Source: Muribaculaceae bacterium (GTDB lineage Bacteria; Bacteroidota; Bacteroidia; Bacteroidales; Muribaculaceae). Taken from it: a DNA stretch of 35,869 bases. A program made the position numbers and the translations under genes. The stretch covers positions 1 to 35,869 of the forward strand of contig JAMPII010000022.1 in the NCBI GenBank assembly GCA_023662835.1, given 5' to 3'. Below the pieces are notes generated by a model. That model made no database searches, was not told where the DNA came from, and saw only the letters and a program-made list of their open reading frames with translations. This document shows, in pieces, positions 6,965 to 15,567 of the stretch; position 1 is the first letter of the stretch, and each line of letters begins with the position of its first letter.

Positions 6965-9055
6965 TCAACTGATTTTGCTCCAATCAACGTCGTTGTTGTG
7001 TATAGAATTTAGCTGTATATTCAGGATTGTATTCGCCGGTTTGGTAAGGGTCGGATCATCGTCGAGAACGCTGGTAACAGCGTCGTGCGCCATTTGTACG
7101 ATTTGGCCGTCGGATGAAAGATTGGCTATGTGCAGGTCGAAAGCGATTCCGCTCTGCATAGTGCCATCCATGTCGCCTGGTCCTCGCATTTTCATATCGG
7201 CTTCCGCGATAACGAATCCGTCGGTAGTTGAAGTCATAACTTCAAGTCGTTGGCGGGTTTCTTTGGCTTGGGTATGCTTCGACATTAATATGCAGTAGCT
7301 TTGGTCCGCCCCGCGGCCTACGCGCCCGCGAAGCTGGTGAAGCTGCGACAGTCCGAATCGCTCTGCGTTTTCAATAATCATGACCGACGCATTTGGTACG
7401 TTTACGCCAACTTCAATAACCGTGGTGGCGACGAGAATCCTGGCTGTTCCAGATGTAAAAAGTTGCATCTGATAATCTTTTTCGGCAGGTTTCATTTTGC
7501 CGTGCACGTATGCAACCTTGTAGTTCGAGAATATTTCGCAAATATGCTCATAACCCTCTTCCAAACTGCGGAGCGCTAATTTATCGTTTTCCTGTATGAG
7601 GGGATAAACGATGTAGGCCTGTCTGCCAAGTTGGAGCTGTTTGCCAAGACTGCGATACACATCATTTCGGTTCTCGTCGAAACGCAATAAAGTTGTTACA
7701 GGCTTGCGTCCCGGAGGGAGCTGGTCGATTACAGATACACTGAGGTTTCCGTAGACGGTCATGGCCAGCGTGCGTGGGATAGGGGTGGCCGTCATAACCA
7801 GCACGTGAGGAGGGGTTGAATTTTTGCCCCATAAACGTGCTCGTTGTGCTACGCCAAACCTATGCTGCTCGTCGATAACTACGAATCCTAGATTTTTGAA
7901 TACGACACAATCTTCCAATAGCGCATGTGTGCCGACTAAGATATGTAATGAACCGTCGGCCAGTTGTGAGTGTATGATATCGCGGTCGGCTTTCTTTGTT
8001 GAACCGGTGAGTAGCTTTATATTTATACCGATAGGAGCTGCTAGTTTGTAGAGTGTATCGAAATGCTGAGATGCCAGAATCTCGGTTGGTGCCATAAGGC
8101 ATGCTTGCTTGTTGTTGTCAAGAGCTATGAGCATGCAAAGTAACGCCACGAGAGTTTTGCCGCTTCCAACATCGCCCTGCAATAATCGGTTCATCTGTAG
8201 CCCCGTACACATGTCGGATCGTATTTCCTTGATTACACGCTGCTGGGCTTGAGTTAGTTTGAAGGGTAGCTGCTCGAAATAGAAGCGATTGAAGTACTGT
8301 CCTATTCTGTTGAACCGGAATCCGGGAGTGGTGCTTCGTTTGCTTCGGGTGGCCTTTTGTATGTTCAGCTGGATGTAGAACAGTTCCTCGAATTTCAATC
8401 GTAAACGAGCGCTATCAAGAAGCTTCTGTGAATCGGGGGTGTGAATTTGATGGAGTGCATCGCCTAGGCTCATTAACTTAAGTGGGTCTTTTACGTGGGG
8501 CGGAAGGGTTTCTTCGAAGGTGTGGCATTGGTTGAGTATCGTTTGAGTCCATGTGAAGAATGTGCGTTGAGTGATTCCGCGGTTGCGTAGCTGCTCTGTC
8601 ATTGGATACACACCTCGAATAGGGTGTCGCTCGATAGTTTCTGATGGAGATTCCACTTCAGGGTGTATCATGTTGAGGTGGTTGTTGAATACTTCAGGTT
8701 TCCCAAATAGTATGTACTCTTTGCCGGGAATATATGCTTGCCTGATATCCTTTATACGTCGGAACCATACTATTTCAATCGTGCCTGTGCCGTCAGAAAA
8801 TAATGCGATAAGTCTGGTCTTGGCGCCTTCGCCTTGGGTCGACATTGACAGAAATTTACCTTTAATCTGTACATAGGCTAAATCGGTCGATAATTCGCTG
8901 ATTTTGAAAATGCGGCTTCGGTCGACATAGCGAGTGGGGTAGTGGGTTAGCATGTCGTAGTAGGAGCGTAAATTGAGTTCTTTGGCTAAGAGCTCAGCTC
9001 GTTTTGGCCCCACACCCTTTAGAAATTTTATATCTATTTCGCTCAGATTTTTCAT
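6965..9055 (-). CDS. recG: ATP-dependent DNA helicase RecG
   Basis: RecG remodels stalled replication forks and recombination junctions. The protein is 696 residues from the ATG at 9055. It has an N-terminal wedge/OB region (about 45-145), Walker A GDVGSGKT (294-301), the DEQH box (395-398), and the late helicase motif QLRGRVGRG. A TTG five codons upstream (9070) keeps the frame open, but a -7 box (TAAATTTG, 9068-9075) overlaps it, so 9055 is preferred. The gene stands alone, with a terminator hairpin 116 bases upstream and about 260 bases before ndk. There is no sign of damage. Confidence 0.95.
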   Translation of the reverse strand: MKNLSEIDIKFLKGVGPKRAELLAKELNLRSYYDMLTHYPTRYVDRSRIFKISELSTDLAYVQIKGKFLSMSTQGEGAKTRLIALFSDGTGTIEIVWFRRIKDIRQAYIPGKEYILFGKPEVFNNHLNMIHPEVESPSETIERHPIRGVYPMTEQLRNRGITQRTFFTWTQTILNQCHTFEETLPPHVKDPLKLMSLGDALHQIHTPDSQKLLDSARLRLKFEELFYIQLNIQKATRSKRSTTPGFRFNRIGQYFNRFYFEQLPFKLTQAQQRVIKEIRSDMCTGLQMNRLLQGDVGSGKTLVALLCMLIALDNNKQACLMAPTEILASQHFDTLYKLAAPIGINIKLLTGSTKKADRDIIHSQLADGSLHILVGTHALLEDCVVFKNLGFVVIDEQHRFGVAQRARLWGKNSTPPHVLVMTATPIPRTLAMTVYGNLSVSVIDQLPPGRKPVTTLLRFDENRNDVYRSLGKQLQLGRQAYIVYPLIQENDKLALRSLEEGYEHICEIFSNYKVAYVHGKMKPAEKDYQMQLFTSGTARILVATTVIEVGVNVPNASVMIIENAERFGLSQLHQLRGRVGRGADQSYCILMSKHTQAKETRQRLEVMTSTTDGFVIAEADMKMRGPGDMDGTMQSGIAFDLHIANLSSDGQIVQMAHDAVTSVLDDDPTLTKPANTILNIQLNSIHNNDVDWSKIS

Positions 9056-9067
9056 TGTATAACAATA

Positions 9068-9075
9068 CAAATTTA
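9068..9075 (-). promoter_or_regulatory. Possible -7 box for recG
   Basis: TAAATTTG on the minus strand matches TAnnTTTG. I see no clear -33 TTTG at the right distance. It would give an almost leaderless recG transcript beginning close to the ATG at 9055. Confidence 0.3.
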
Positions 9076-9170
9076 AAAATAATTAGCGGATTATGCTTTT
9101 GGCTGTATTCTAAAATCAACACAAAAAAACAGATTGCTCCCAATTCGTTTAGTAATTTCCTTTTCATCCA

Positions 9171-9215
9171 GAGCAAAACGAAGGCGATATGTCGAGAATG
9201 ACACATCGCCTTCGT
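9171..9215 (-). terminator. Strong intrinsic terminator of the rpmB-rpmG-DUF4295 operon
   Basis: The 11-base arms ACGAAGGCGAT (9178-9188) and ATCGCCTTCGT (9205-9215) continue inward, past one mismatch, into TGTC/GACA around the loop GAGAAT. In the minus direction the stem is followed by TTTT. It lies 30 bases after the DUF4295 stop and separates this operon from recG. Confidence 0.88.
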
Positions 9216-9244
9216 GTGGGTATTGTATTTCTGTAGGAGGCAGA

Positions 9245-9394
9245 TTATTTAAGAGCTTCCTTTACTTTGTCGTTGGGAACCATTTCTTCCTTGAATACGT
9301 AAGCTCCAGTTTTGGGCGACTTTTCCATGCGGATTACCTTGCTATAGGTACGTCCTTCGCCTTTTTGGAGCGATGCAACGGTTTTCTTTGCCAT
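9245..9394 (-). CDS. DUF4295 family small basic protein
   Basis: This 49-residue, lysine-rich protein begins MAKKTVASLQKGEGRTYSKV and ends NDKVKEALK. It matches the small Bacteroidota family DUF4295, found right after L33 in this phylum. The function is unknown; the setting and the high charge suggest a ribosome-linked role (inference). It is the third gene of rpmB-rpmG-DUF4295, with 24 bases between the L33 stop and its ATG, and is followed at once by a strong terminator. Confidence 0.9.
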   Translation of the reverse strand: MAKKTVASLQKGEGRTYSKVIRMEKSPKTGAYVFKEEMVPNDKVKEALK

Positions 9395-9418
9395 ATCTTA
9401 GGGTTTTCTTTGGAGTTA

Positions 9419-9607
9419 TTATTTAATTTCTTTGTGAACAGTTACGCGCTTGAGGATGGGGTTGTATTTTTTCAGCTCAAGACGTTCAGTCGTGTTCTTG
9501 CGGTTTTTGGTGGTGATGTAGCGGGAGGTGCCGGGCATTCCGCTGGCTTTATGTTCTGTGCATTCGAGAATCACCTGTACTCGGTTGCCTTTAGCTTTCT
9601 TTGCCAT
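9419..9607 (-). CDS. rpmG: 50S ribosomal protein bL33
   Basis: A 62-residue basic protein starting [20 protein letters not shown], with the L33 signature [23 protein letters not shown] split over residues 28-50. Only one Cys (residue 16) is present, so this is the zinc-free (C-) form. It starts 6 bases after the L28 stop and belongs to the L28-L33-DUF4295 operon. Confidence 0.97.
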   Translation of the reverse strand: MAKKAKGNRVQVILECTEHKASGMPGTSRYITTKNRKNTTERLELKKYNPILKRVTVHKEIK

Positions 9608-9613
9608 GGTTGT

Positions 9614-9877
9614 TTAGAATTCTAAAAATTTAATGTCCTTAGCTGTTAAAAAACCCTTTTCGGCAGCTTGCTGCATTGCAGTGTTGAGGCCGAGTTTGTT
9701 GATGGTGCGAAGACCGGCTGCTGAGATGGTCAGACGAATCCATGTGTCCTGCTCAACCCAATAGAATTTCTTTTCGAAGAGATTCACATTGAATTTGCGT
9801 TTTGTGCGGCGTTTTGAGTGCGACACATTGTTTCCAACCATTGCTTTCTTGCCTGTGATCTGACAAATCTTTGACAT
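9614..9877 (-). CDS. rpmB: 50S ribosomal protein bL28
   Basis: An 87-residue basic protein beginning [21 protein letters not shown], with the [13 protein letters not shown] core typical of L28. There is no CxxC pair, so it is the zinc-free form. It is the first gene of its operon. A promoter lies about 130 bases upstream, so the mRNA has a leader of about 124 bases containing a GC-rich hairpin, which suggests leader-mediated control. Confidence 0.97.
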   Translation of the reverse strand: MSKICQITGKKAMVGNNVSHSKRRTKRKFNVNLFEKKFYWVEQDTWIRLTISAAGLRTINKLGLNTAMQQAAEKGFLTAKDIKFLEF

Positions 9878-9955
9878 GGCTTGTTATCTTTTATCGTTTG
9901 TTTGTAGTTTAATTAACACACTGTTTGTCTGGCAACTGTCGCCGTTCTCATATCA

Positions 9956-9979
9956 CTCCGGGGTGCATCTCTCCCCGAG
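9956..9979 (-). promoter_or_regulatory. Hairpin in the rpmB 5' leader
   Basis: On the minus strand CTCGGGG (9979-9973) pairs with CCCCGGAG (9963-9956, one bulged G) around the loop AGAGATGCA. It lies about 80 bases before the L28 ATG in an otherwise AT-rich leader. Position and strength suit a ribosomal-protein autoregulatory element. No T-run follows, so it is not an intrinsic terminator. Confidence 0.5.
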
Positions 9980-10007
9980 CTTTTCAGCACGTGCCTAAAA
10001 ACGTGTG

Positions 10008-10038
10008 CAAAGTAACTAATTTTTTTGCACTTATGCAA
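10008..10038 (-). promoter_or_regulatory. Probable promoter of the rpmB operon
   Basis: On the minus strand TTG (10038-10036, context CACTTGC) is followed after 20 bases by TTACTTTG (10015-10008), one base away from TAnnTTTG. The predicted start is near 10001. It lies between the rlmB stop (10085) and rpmB. Confidence 0.55.
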
Positions 10039-10084
10039 GTGGCGTGCTTATTTTTATACAAAAAGTTTTTAACAAACTGCTATA

Positions 10085-10840
10085 TTATATCACCTCCATG
10101 TTAGAGAGCAGGCGTTGGCGAACAACTTCATACATCATTACACCAGCGGCAACTGATACATTGAGAGAACTTATGTTGCCCATTTGTGGTATGGATACAA
10201 ATGTGTCGCAAAGGCGAAGCACTTGCGGTGATATGCCAGTATCCTCTGCTCCCATTACAATTGCAACCGGTTTTGTATAGTCGGGTTGGGTGTAATTGAT
10301 ATCGGCCTTTTCGGATGCGGCAACTATCATATAACCATTGTCCTTTAGGAATTGTACCGCCTCCACAATGTTTCGCTCCCGACACACAGGAAGATGGAGT
10401 AATGCACCGGCTGATGTTTTAACGGCGTCGCCACCTACTGATACACTGCCTCGTTCCGGTATCACGATCGCGTCTGCTCCGGCACACTCACACGTTCGCG
10501 CAATAGCTCCGAAATTACGCACGTCGGTGATGCCATCGAGAATTACCATAAAAGGTAACACGCCCTCTTCGTATAGCATAGGAACCATATGCTCAAGCTT
10601 ATGGTAAGTCACTGCCGACAGCATTGCTATTACGCCCTGATGGTTTTTGTGGGTAATGCGATTTATTCGTTCCACCGGCACACGTTGAACCGGCACTCTG
10701 TTTTCTCGTGCTAGCGCGAGCAGCTCACCTGCGAGCGAACCGTTAAGATCTTTTTTTACAAAAATTTTATCTATCTCTTTGCCGGCTTCGATTGCTTCTG
10801 TAACTGCGCGTATGCCAAATATGTAGTCGGTTGATTCCAT
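10085..10840 (-). CDS. rlmB: 23S rRNA (guanosine-2'-O)-methyltransferase, RlmB/TrmH family
   Basis: A SPOUT-class RNA 2'-O-methyltransferase of 251 residues. An N-terminal L30e-like substrate-binding region (about 1-80) precedes the knotted catalytic domain. Its motifs are visible: LDGITDVRNFGAIARTCE (motif 1), IVMGAEDTGI (motif 2) and IPQMGNISSLNVSVAAG (motif 3). The RlmB family methylates G2251 (E. coli numbering) in the peptidyl-transferase centre; a related tRNA target cannot be fully excluded. It starts 28 bases after recN and is the last gene of the dnaN-led operon. Confidence 0.9.
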   Translation of the reverse strand: MESTDYIFGIRAVTEAIEAGKEIDKIFVKKDLNGSLAGELLALARENRVPVQRVPVERINRITHKNHQGVIAMLSAVTYHKLEHMVPMLYEEGVLPFMVILDGITDVRNFGAIARTCECAGADAIVIPERGSVSVGGDAVKTSAGALLHLPVCRERNIVEAVQFLKDNGYMIVAASEKADINYTQPDYTKPVAIVMGAEDTGISPQVLRLCDTFVSIPQMGNISSLNVSVAAGVMMYEVVRQRLLSNMEVI

Positions 10841-10868
10841 TTGGTTCTTATATTAATATATGTAGGTT

Positions 10869-12530
10869 CTAATTGTTTTGCAGCAAGGAGCAGGCAGCAG
10901 CACGGGCAGCATCATCGATTGCAGAACCACTTAGCATTTGTGCGATTTCATCAACTCTTTGCTCCGCTGTTAATTTTTTTACACTGGTATGTGTCGATTG
11001 CTCGTCGTCGTATTTGTACACCTTGTAGTGGGCATTGCCTTGTGCAGCAACTTGTGGCAAGTGGGTTATTGCTAGCACTTGGATGTTGGCCGATATCGCG
11101 GCCATCATTTCTCCCATCTGGTTTGCTACCTTACCCGAAACTCCGGTATCAATCTCATCGAAGATTATCGTAGGTAATTGGATGCGTGATGCTATGATCG
11201 ACTTTATGGAGAGCATAAGACGAGAAATCTCGCCGCCTGAAGCTCCGGATGCCACTGGGATTGGTGTCTGGTTCTTGTTAAAAGCAAAACGGAATTCGAT
11301 TGAATCGGCGCCATTCGCGCTTAATTCGGCCGGCTCGATAGCTATCTGAACTTGAAGGTTCTTCATCCCTAGCGGTGCTGCTGTTTTGGTGAGCACGCCT
11401 GAGAATTGTTTAGCTGCCTGCACGCGTTTGTCTGTAAGTTGGCGCGCTGTTGCGCGAACTGCCGCCTTGGCTTGGCGCGCTTCGTTTTCAAGGGCTTTTA
11501 GTGTGTCGGACGAGTTGTCGAGTCGGCTCAACTGACATTTTAGTTTGTCGCGTACTTCAATCAGCCCTTCTGCCGATTCTACTCCGTGGCGATGTTCCAG
11601 TTCATATAATATGTTAAGCCTATGCTCGGTTTGTTCTAGCTCGGCAGGGTCGGCCGTCAGACCCGAATCGAAGGTCGCCAATGTCTCGGCTATATCTTGC
11701 AGCTCAATGTTCACTGCTTCCAGTCGTTCGGGTAGTGACTCCGCTTCGCTGACAACATTGGCTAGCTCGTCGACGTGTTGCGAGCATACGTCGAGCAAAC
11801 GGATAACATTTGTCTCGCCGTCGGAAAGGGTATCAAGTGCTTTTGTGATATGCCCTTTAACTTCTGTGATGTTTGCCAACAAATCGCGTTGTCGTTCCAA
11901 CTGCTCGTGTTCGCCTGGCTGTGGGTTAAGTTCTTCGAGTTGAGAAAGTTGGAAGCGGAGGTACTCTTGGTCAGCCAGCATCTGTTGTATCTGTCGTCGT
12001 GTTTCGTGATATTTGCGCAGCGACTTGCGGAAGCGAGCGTAGTTTGTCGAGTATTCTTCAAGCAAAGCCGCATTGTCGGCTATTGCGTCGATGATGCCAA
12101 ACTGAAACTCTGCCGAGCTGAGCAGCCGGTTCTGGTGCTGAGAATGAAGGTCAATAAGGTGGATTGCTATATTTTGAAGATGTTCCAGCGTTACGGGCGA
12201 GTCGTTGACAAAAGCCCGCGAGCGGCCGTTGGGGGCAATTTCGCGACGGATTATACATTCATCATCAAACCATTCTATATCGTTATCTTTGCAATACTGA
12301 ACCAAAATAGGATGCCAAGGTGATGTGAACTTAGCCTCAACCACTGCTTTTACCGACGGATTTCGTAAAGCCTTTGTTTCGGCACGTTCGCCCAAAATCA
12401 ACGACAGTGCGCCAAGCATAATCGACTTCCCGGCTCCTGTCTCGCCGGTTATAATGTTGAAACCTGATTCAAATTCAAGATTTAGTTTCTCAATAAGAGC
12501 GTAGTTTGATATTTGTAATGAACGTAGCAT
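10869..12530 (-). CDS. recN: DNA repair protein RecN
   Basis: RecN is an SMC-like ATPase that helps repair double-strand breaks. The 553 residues have the family order: Walker A GETGAGKS at 29-36, two long coiled-coil arms around a short hinge (about 150-380), the ABC signature ASGGEISRL, and Walker B IIFDEIDTGVSG. The length is normal. A 94-base gap separates it from the DUF4835 gene. A TACATTTG -7 box in that gap (12565-12572) may give recN and rlmB their own transcript besides read-through from dnaN. Confidence 0.95.
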   Translation of the reverse strand: MLRSLQISNYALIEKLNLEFESGFNIITGETGAGKSIMLGALSLILGERAETKALRNPSVKAVVEAKFTSPWHPILVQYCKDNDIEWFDDECIIRREIAPNGRSRAFVNDSPVTLEHLQNIAIHLIDLHSQHQNRLLSSAEFQFGIIDAIADNAALLEEYSTNYARFRKSLRKYHETRRQIQQMLADQEYLRFQLSQLEELNPQPGEHEQLERQRDLLANITEVKGHITKALDTLSDGETNVIRLLDVCSQHVDELANVVSEAESLPERLEAVNIELQDIAETLATFDSGLTADPAELEQTEHRLNILYELEHRHGVESAEGLIEVRDKLKCQLSRLDNSSDTLKALENEARQAKAAVRATARQLTDKRVQAAKQFSGVLTKTAAPLGMKNLQVQIAIEPAELSANGADSIEFRFAFNKNQTPIPVASGASGGEISRLMLSIKSIIASRIQLPTIIFDEIDTGVSGKVANQMGEMMAAISANIQVLAITHLPQVAAQGNAHYKVYKYDDEQSTHTSVKKLTAEQRVDEIAQMLSGSAIDDAARAAACSLLQNN

Positions 12531-12564
12531 TGCTTAAGTTCGTAGTTTATAGGTAGTTTAAAGA

Positions 12565-12572
12565 CAAATGTA
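12565..12572 (-). promoter_or_regulatory. Possible internal promoter (-7 box) for recN-rlmB
   Basis: TACATTTG on the minus strand fits TAnnTTTG and lies 35 bases before the recN start. No matching -33 box is visible, so it would be a weak or regulated promoter. Confidence 0.3.
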
Positions 12573-12624
12573 TGGCGATAAACTTTGATTGCCGGAGCTG
12601 GTTTTGTTCGGAATCGAATGAATG

Positions 12625-13563
12625 TTATTTGTTCACACCTTTTTTTATCATTTCCAAACGGGTATTCTCAGTTGGGTATAAGTCGTATAACATGTCGTAG
12701 ACACGGTCGCGTTCTTCTTGTGGCGCTTTGGTGTATATGTTAACTAATTCGTCGAGTTTGGCATCCTTGAACATCGACAATCCTACTGACATCGGTTGCA
12801 CATTATAAATTTTAGGTAGCGTTAAAAGCGATTCCGTAATGGCGGCGCGACCTTTGTCGGGGCTTATTGACATTTGGTCGAGTCCAAGTCGGTGGTACTG
12901 ATATGTTAGATCGCGTAGTGAACTTGTCGCTGGTTCTATGTATGCATTCAGCACAGCACTCCGGTTTTTTGTGTCCTCAAAAGCCTTCCATCCGGTTTCT
13001 CCGGCCGACTGTGCCATTTGTACAATATTCTGAGCCCGGTCGAAATATGGCTGGCCTCCTCGCGATGAGAAACTGTCAAAATCCATGGCCAAAATAAGAT
13101 AGACATAGAAATTGATGATAGCTGTAAGATTGCTTTCGTGCGAATTTTCGGAAAAAATCAGTGGTTCGCCTTGGTTATATTCAAATTCAACTTTCTGGTC
13201 CTTAAAATTTATCAAAGTTGTTGTATAGGAACTGTTGTATACGGGACGAGACGACTGAATCTGTAAGTCGCCGGTCACTTTTGGATCGTCGAAATTCTTT
13301 ATTGACAGGAACAGCTTACATTCGATTTTTTCGTTGGGCGAAAACTGTGTGTTGGTCCATTTACGAGTATTGATGTAGTCGGAAATGGCTTCCTGTAGGT
13401 TAGTGAATACTGAAGTGTTTGTTCCTTGAACTTGTGAATAATCAACAGTAACCTGACAGTTTAGTTCTTGTGCATTAGCCAATGTGGGAATTAGAAACGC
13501 AACAGCAAAAGCCGGAATCAACTTTTGTAGAGTAATTTTGAGGAGTGAAGAGGGATTTGTCAT
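12625..13563 (-). CDS. DUF4835 family exported protein
   Basis: A 312-residue protein of a Bacteroidota-specific family of unknown function. A signal peptide is clear: a basic start, a hydrophobic core at about 14-27, then TLANAQ. The mature part begins QELNCQVTVDYSQVQGTN, the family's typical opening, and has no transmembrane segment, so it is probably periplasmic. Its ATG overlaps the coaBC stop in an ATGA, so the two are translationally coupled. Its conserved place between coaBC and recN in Bacteroidales is recalled from related genomes. No catalytic motif is seen. Confidence 0.9.
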   Translation of the reverse strand: MTNPSSLLKITLQKLIPAFAVAFLIPTLANAQELNCQVTVDYSQVQGTNTSVFTNLQEAISDYINTRKWTNTQFSPNEKIECKLFLSIKNFDDPKVTGDLQIQSSRPVYNSSYTTTLINFKDQKVEFEYNQGEPLIFSENSHESNLTAIINFYVYLILAMDFDSFSSRGGQPYFDRAQNIVQMAQSAGETGWKAFEDTKNRSAVLNAYIEPATSSLRDLTYQYHRLGLDQMSISPDKGRAAITESLLTLPKIYNVQPMSVGLSMFKDAKLDELVNIYTKAPQEERDRVYDMLYDLYPTENTRLEMIKKGVNK

Positions 13564-14762
13564 AGAGAGAGGAGAGTATTTATTATGTCGGTAGCAACAC
13601 TTGCTTTCGATTTGGTTTCGAAGGAAAATTTGCGACCATCGCGTGTGTAGATAGTTATATGGTTCGTGTCAGTGCCGAAGCCGGCTCCCGAATCACGCAA
13701 TGAATTCATTACAATCATGTCGAGATTCTTCGCCTCAAGTTTCTTTTTAGCATTAGCTTCCTCATTGTCAGTCTCCAGAGCGAAACCAACAACCTTTTGT
13801 TCGGGTCGTTTTGCCATACCGAGAGTGCGGGCAATATCGGGATTCTTTTCCAATTTTAGAATTGGCGGCTCGTTGCCTTCGCGTTTGATTTTTGTTGATG
13901 AGGCATTTGCAACATTATAATCGGCTACAGCTGCGCACATGATGGCTATGTCGCAATTAGGGAACACTTTTTTGCAGGCTTCGAGCATCTGTTTTGCAGA
14001 CTCAACCTTTTCAACCTTTACGCTTAGCTCTGTCGGCTTTATCGAGCATGGTCCGCTGACAACAATCACTTTGGCTCCGCGGCGCGCACATTCGTCGGCA
14101 ATGGCATAACCCATTTTCCCGGTACTGAAATTCCCGATATAGCGAACGGGATCTATTCGCTCATATGTCGGGCCAGCCGTAATTATGATGTTTTTTCCTG
14201 CGAGGTCGTTTTTAGTTGCAAAAAATCGGCTTAGTTCGTCAACTATTATTTCCGGTTCCTGCATGCGACCCTTGCCGGTTAAGTGGCTTGCTAATTCGCC
14301 CGATGTAGGTTCAATTATGTGGTTGCCGTATGAGCGGAGCCGTTCCAAGTTTGCCACTGTGGAGGGGTGTGCCATCATGTCCAAGTCCATTGCTGGAGCT
14401 ATGAACACAGGAGCCTTAGCCGACAGATACGTAGTCACCAACATATTGTCGGCTATGCCATTGGCCATTTTGCCGATAGTGCATGCGGTTGCCGGCGCAA
14501 TAATCATAACATCAGCCCAAATGCCCAAATCGACATGCGAGTTCCACTGGCCCGTGTTTGCCGTAAAAAATTCGCTTACCACCGGCTTTCCGCTCAATGC
14601 CGACAGTGTTACAGGAGTTATGAACTCCTTAGCCGACGGGGTCATCACAACCTGAACTTCCGCTCCGGCTTTGATAAGAAGGCGCAAAAGGACGGCCGAT
14701 TTGTAAGCCGCTATTCCACCGGTGATTCCTAGTATGATATGCTTCCCGCTTAATGAACTCAT
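13560..14762 (-). CDS. coaBC: Bifunctional phosphopantothenoylcysteine decarboxylase / phosphopantothenate-cysteine ligase
   Basis: CoaBC carries out two steps of coenzyme A synthesis. With the ATG at 14762 the protein has 400 residues and starts MSSLSGKHIILGITGG. The flavin-binding decarboxylase half (1-180) shows GITGGIAAYKS, the active-site H76 in NSHVDLG, and PAMDLDMMAHP. The ligase half (about 187-400) shows TAGPTYERIDPVRYIGNFSTG, AAVADY and KIKRE. The position of the canonical decarboxylase cysteine (ACG motif before GxGRM) reads LASH (157-160), with no Cys there. The start lies 5 bases after the exonuclease stop. A longer frame reaching into the exonuclease gene is ignored because the family start matches 14762. 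Confidence 0.93.
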   Translation of the reverse strand: MSSLSGKHIILGITGGIAAYKSAVLLRLLIKAGAEVQVVMTPSAKEFITPVTLSALSGKPVVSEFFTANTGQWNSHVDLGIWADVMIIAPATACTIGKMANGIADNMLVTTYLSAKAPVFIAPAMDLDMMAHPSTVANLERLRSYGNHIIEPTSGELASHLTGKGRMQEPEIIVDELSRFFATKNDLAGKNIIITAGPTYERIDPVRYIGNFSTGKMGYAIADECARRGAKVIVVSGPCSIKPTELSVKVEKVESAKQMLEACKKVFPNCDIAIMCAAVADYNVANASSTKIKREGNEPPILKLEKNPDIARTLGMAKRPEQKVVGFALETDNEEANAKKKLEAKNLDMIVMNSLRDSGAGFGTDTNHITIYTRDGRKFSFETKSKASVATDIINTLLSL

Positions 14763-14767
14763 TGTAG

Positions 14768-15532
14768 CTATTTCAAACGTAGCTTTATGTTGGTGATTAC
14801 TTGCTTTGTGTTTCGGGCAAAATCGCCTTGCATCATCCATGCATAATAGCTCGGATCGTTGCGGAATACCGCTTCAACTTCCTGTCCTTTATATTTGCCA
14901 AAATTGAACACTTCTTTTCCTTGCGAATTGTAGATGATACGACCCATAAGATCCGCATTCTTGTTCTGTGTGGAAAATTCTGAAAGGAACGATATGTCGT
15001 TTTTCAGCTGCGAAGGGTAGCGGTCAAGTTGAGCTTTCAGCACCTCATACGTAGCGCGAGTATCGGCGTTTGCCGAATGAGCATCTTCCAAATTTTTGCC
15101 GCAATAAAATTTATAGGCGGCAGAAAGTGTGCGCTGTTCTAATTTATGGAAAATTGTCTGCACATCAACAAAACGACGGCGCGCCATGTCGAAATTAATG
15201 CCGGCGCGTAACAACTCTTCGCTAAGCATAGGCACATCGAACCGGTTCGAATTAAATCCGGCCACGTCGGCATCAACGAAGATGTCGGCAATCCTTTGCG
15301 CCACTTGTTTAAACGTCGGACAGTTGGCTACATCCGCATCGGTTATATGATGAACGGCCGAGGCCTCTTCCGGGATGTGCATTTCCGGGTTGATTCGGAG
15401 TGTTACCTCGTTTTCTATGCCGTTAGGCATAAGTTTAATTATAGATATTTCGACAATACGATCCGAAAGCACATTGGTTCCTGTGGTTTCCAAATCGAAA
15501 AATACAATCGGTTTCTTAAGTGAAAGTTGCAT
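14768..15532 (-). CDS. DnaQ-like 3'-5' exonuclease (DEDDh)
   Basis: A 254-residue exonuclease of the polymerase III epsilon type. All three Exo motifs are present: FDLETTG (D13, E15), GFNSNRFDVPML, and the closing His/Asp pair in HSANADTRATYE. A second conserved block near the C-terminus (FGKYKGQEVEAVF to AWMMQGDF) matches the extra DUF3820-like module carried by Bacteroidota versions. It lies 35 bases after dnaN, whose product is the sliding clamp, so it may be the proofreading partner of the replicase. That is inference from position; a repair or RNA-trimming nuclease is also possible. Confidence 0.88.
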   Translation of the reverse strand: MQLSLKKPIVFFDLETTGTNVLSDRIVEISIIKLMPNGIENEVTLRINPEMHIPEEASAVHHITDADVANCPTFKQVAQRIADIFVDADVAGFNSNRFDVPMLSEELLRAGINFDMARRRFVDVQTIFHKLEQRTLSAAYKFYCGKNLEDAHSANADTRATYEVLKAQLDRYPSQLKNDISFLSEFSTQNKNADLMGRIIYNSQGKEVFNFGKYKGQEVEAVFRNDPSYYAWMMQGDFARNTKQVITNIKLRLK

Positions 15533-15567
15533 GTTTTAGAGTCAATAGATAGCGCTTCAAACAACTG

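Noticed and set aside
11775-12323. 182-residue plus-strand frame opposite recN
   Set aside because: It is antisense to the RecN coiled-coil region with low-complexity translation and no signals.
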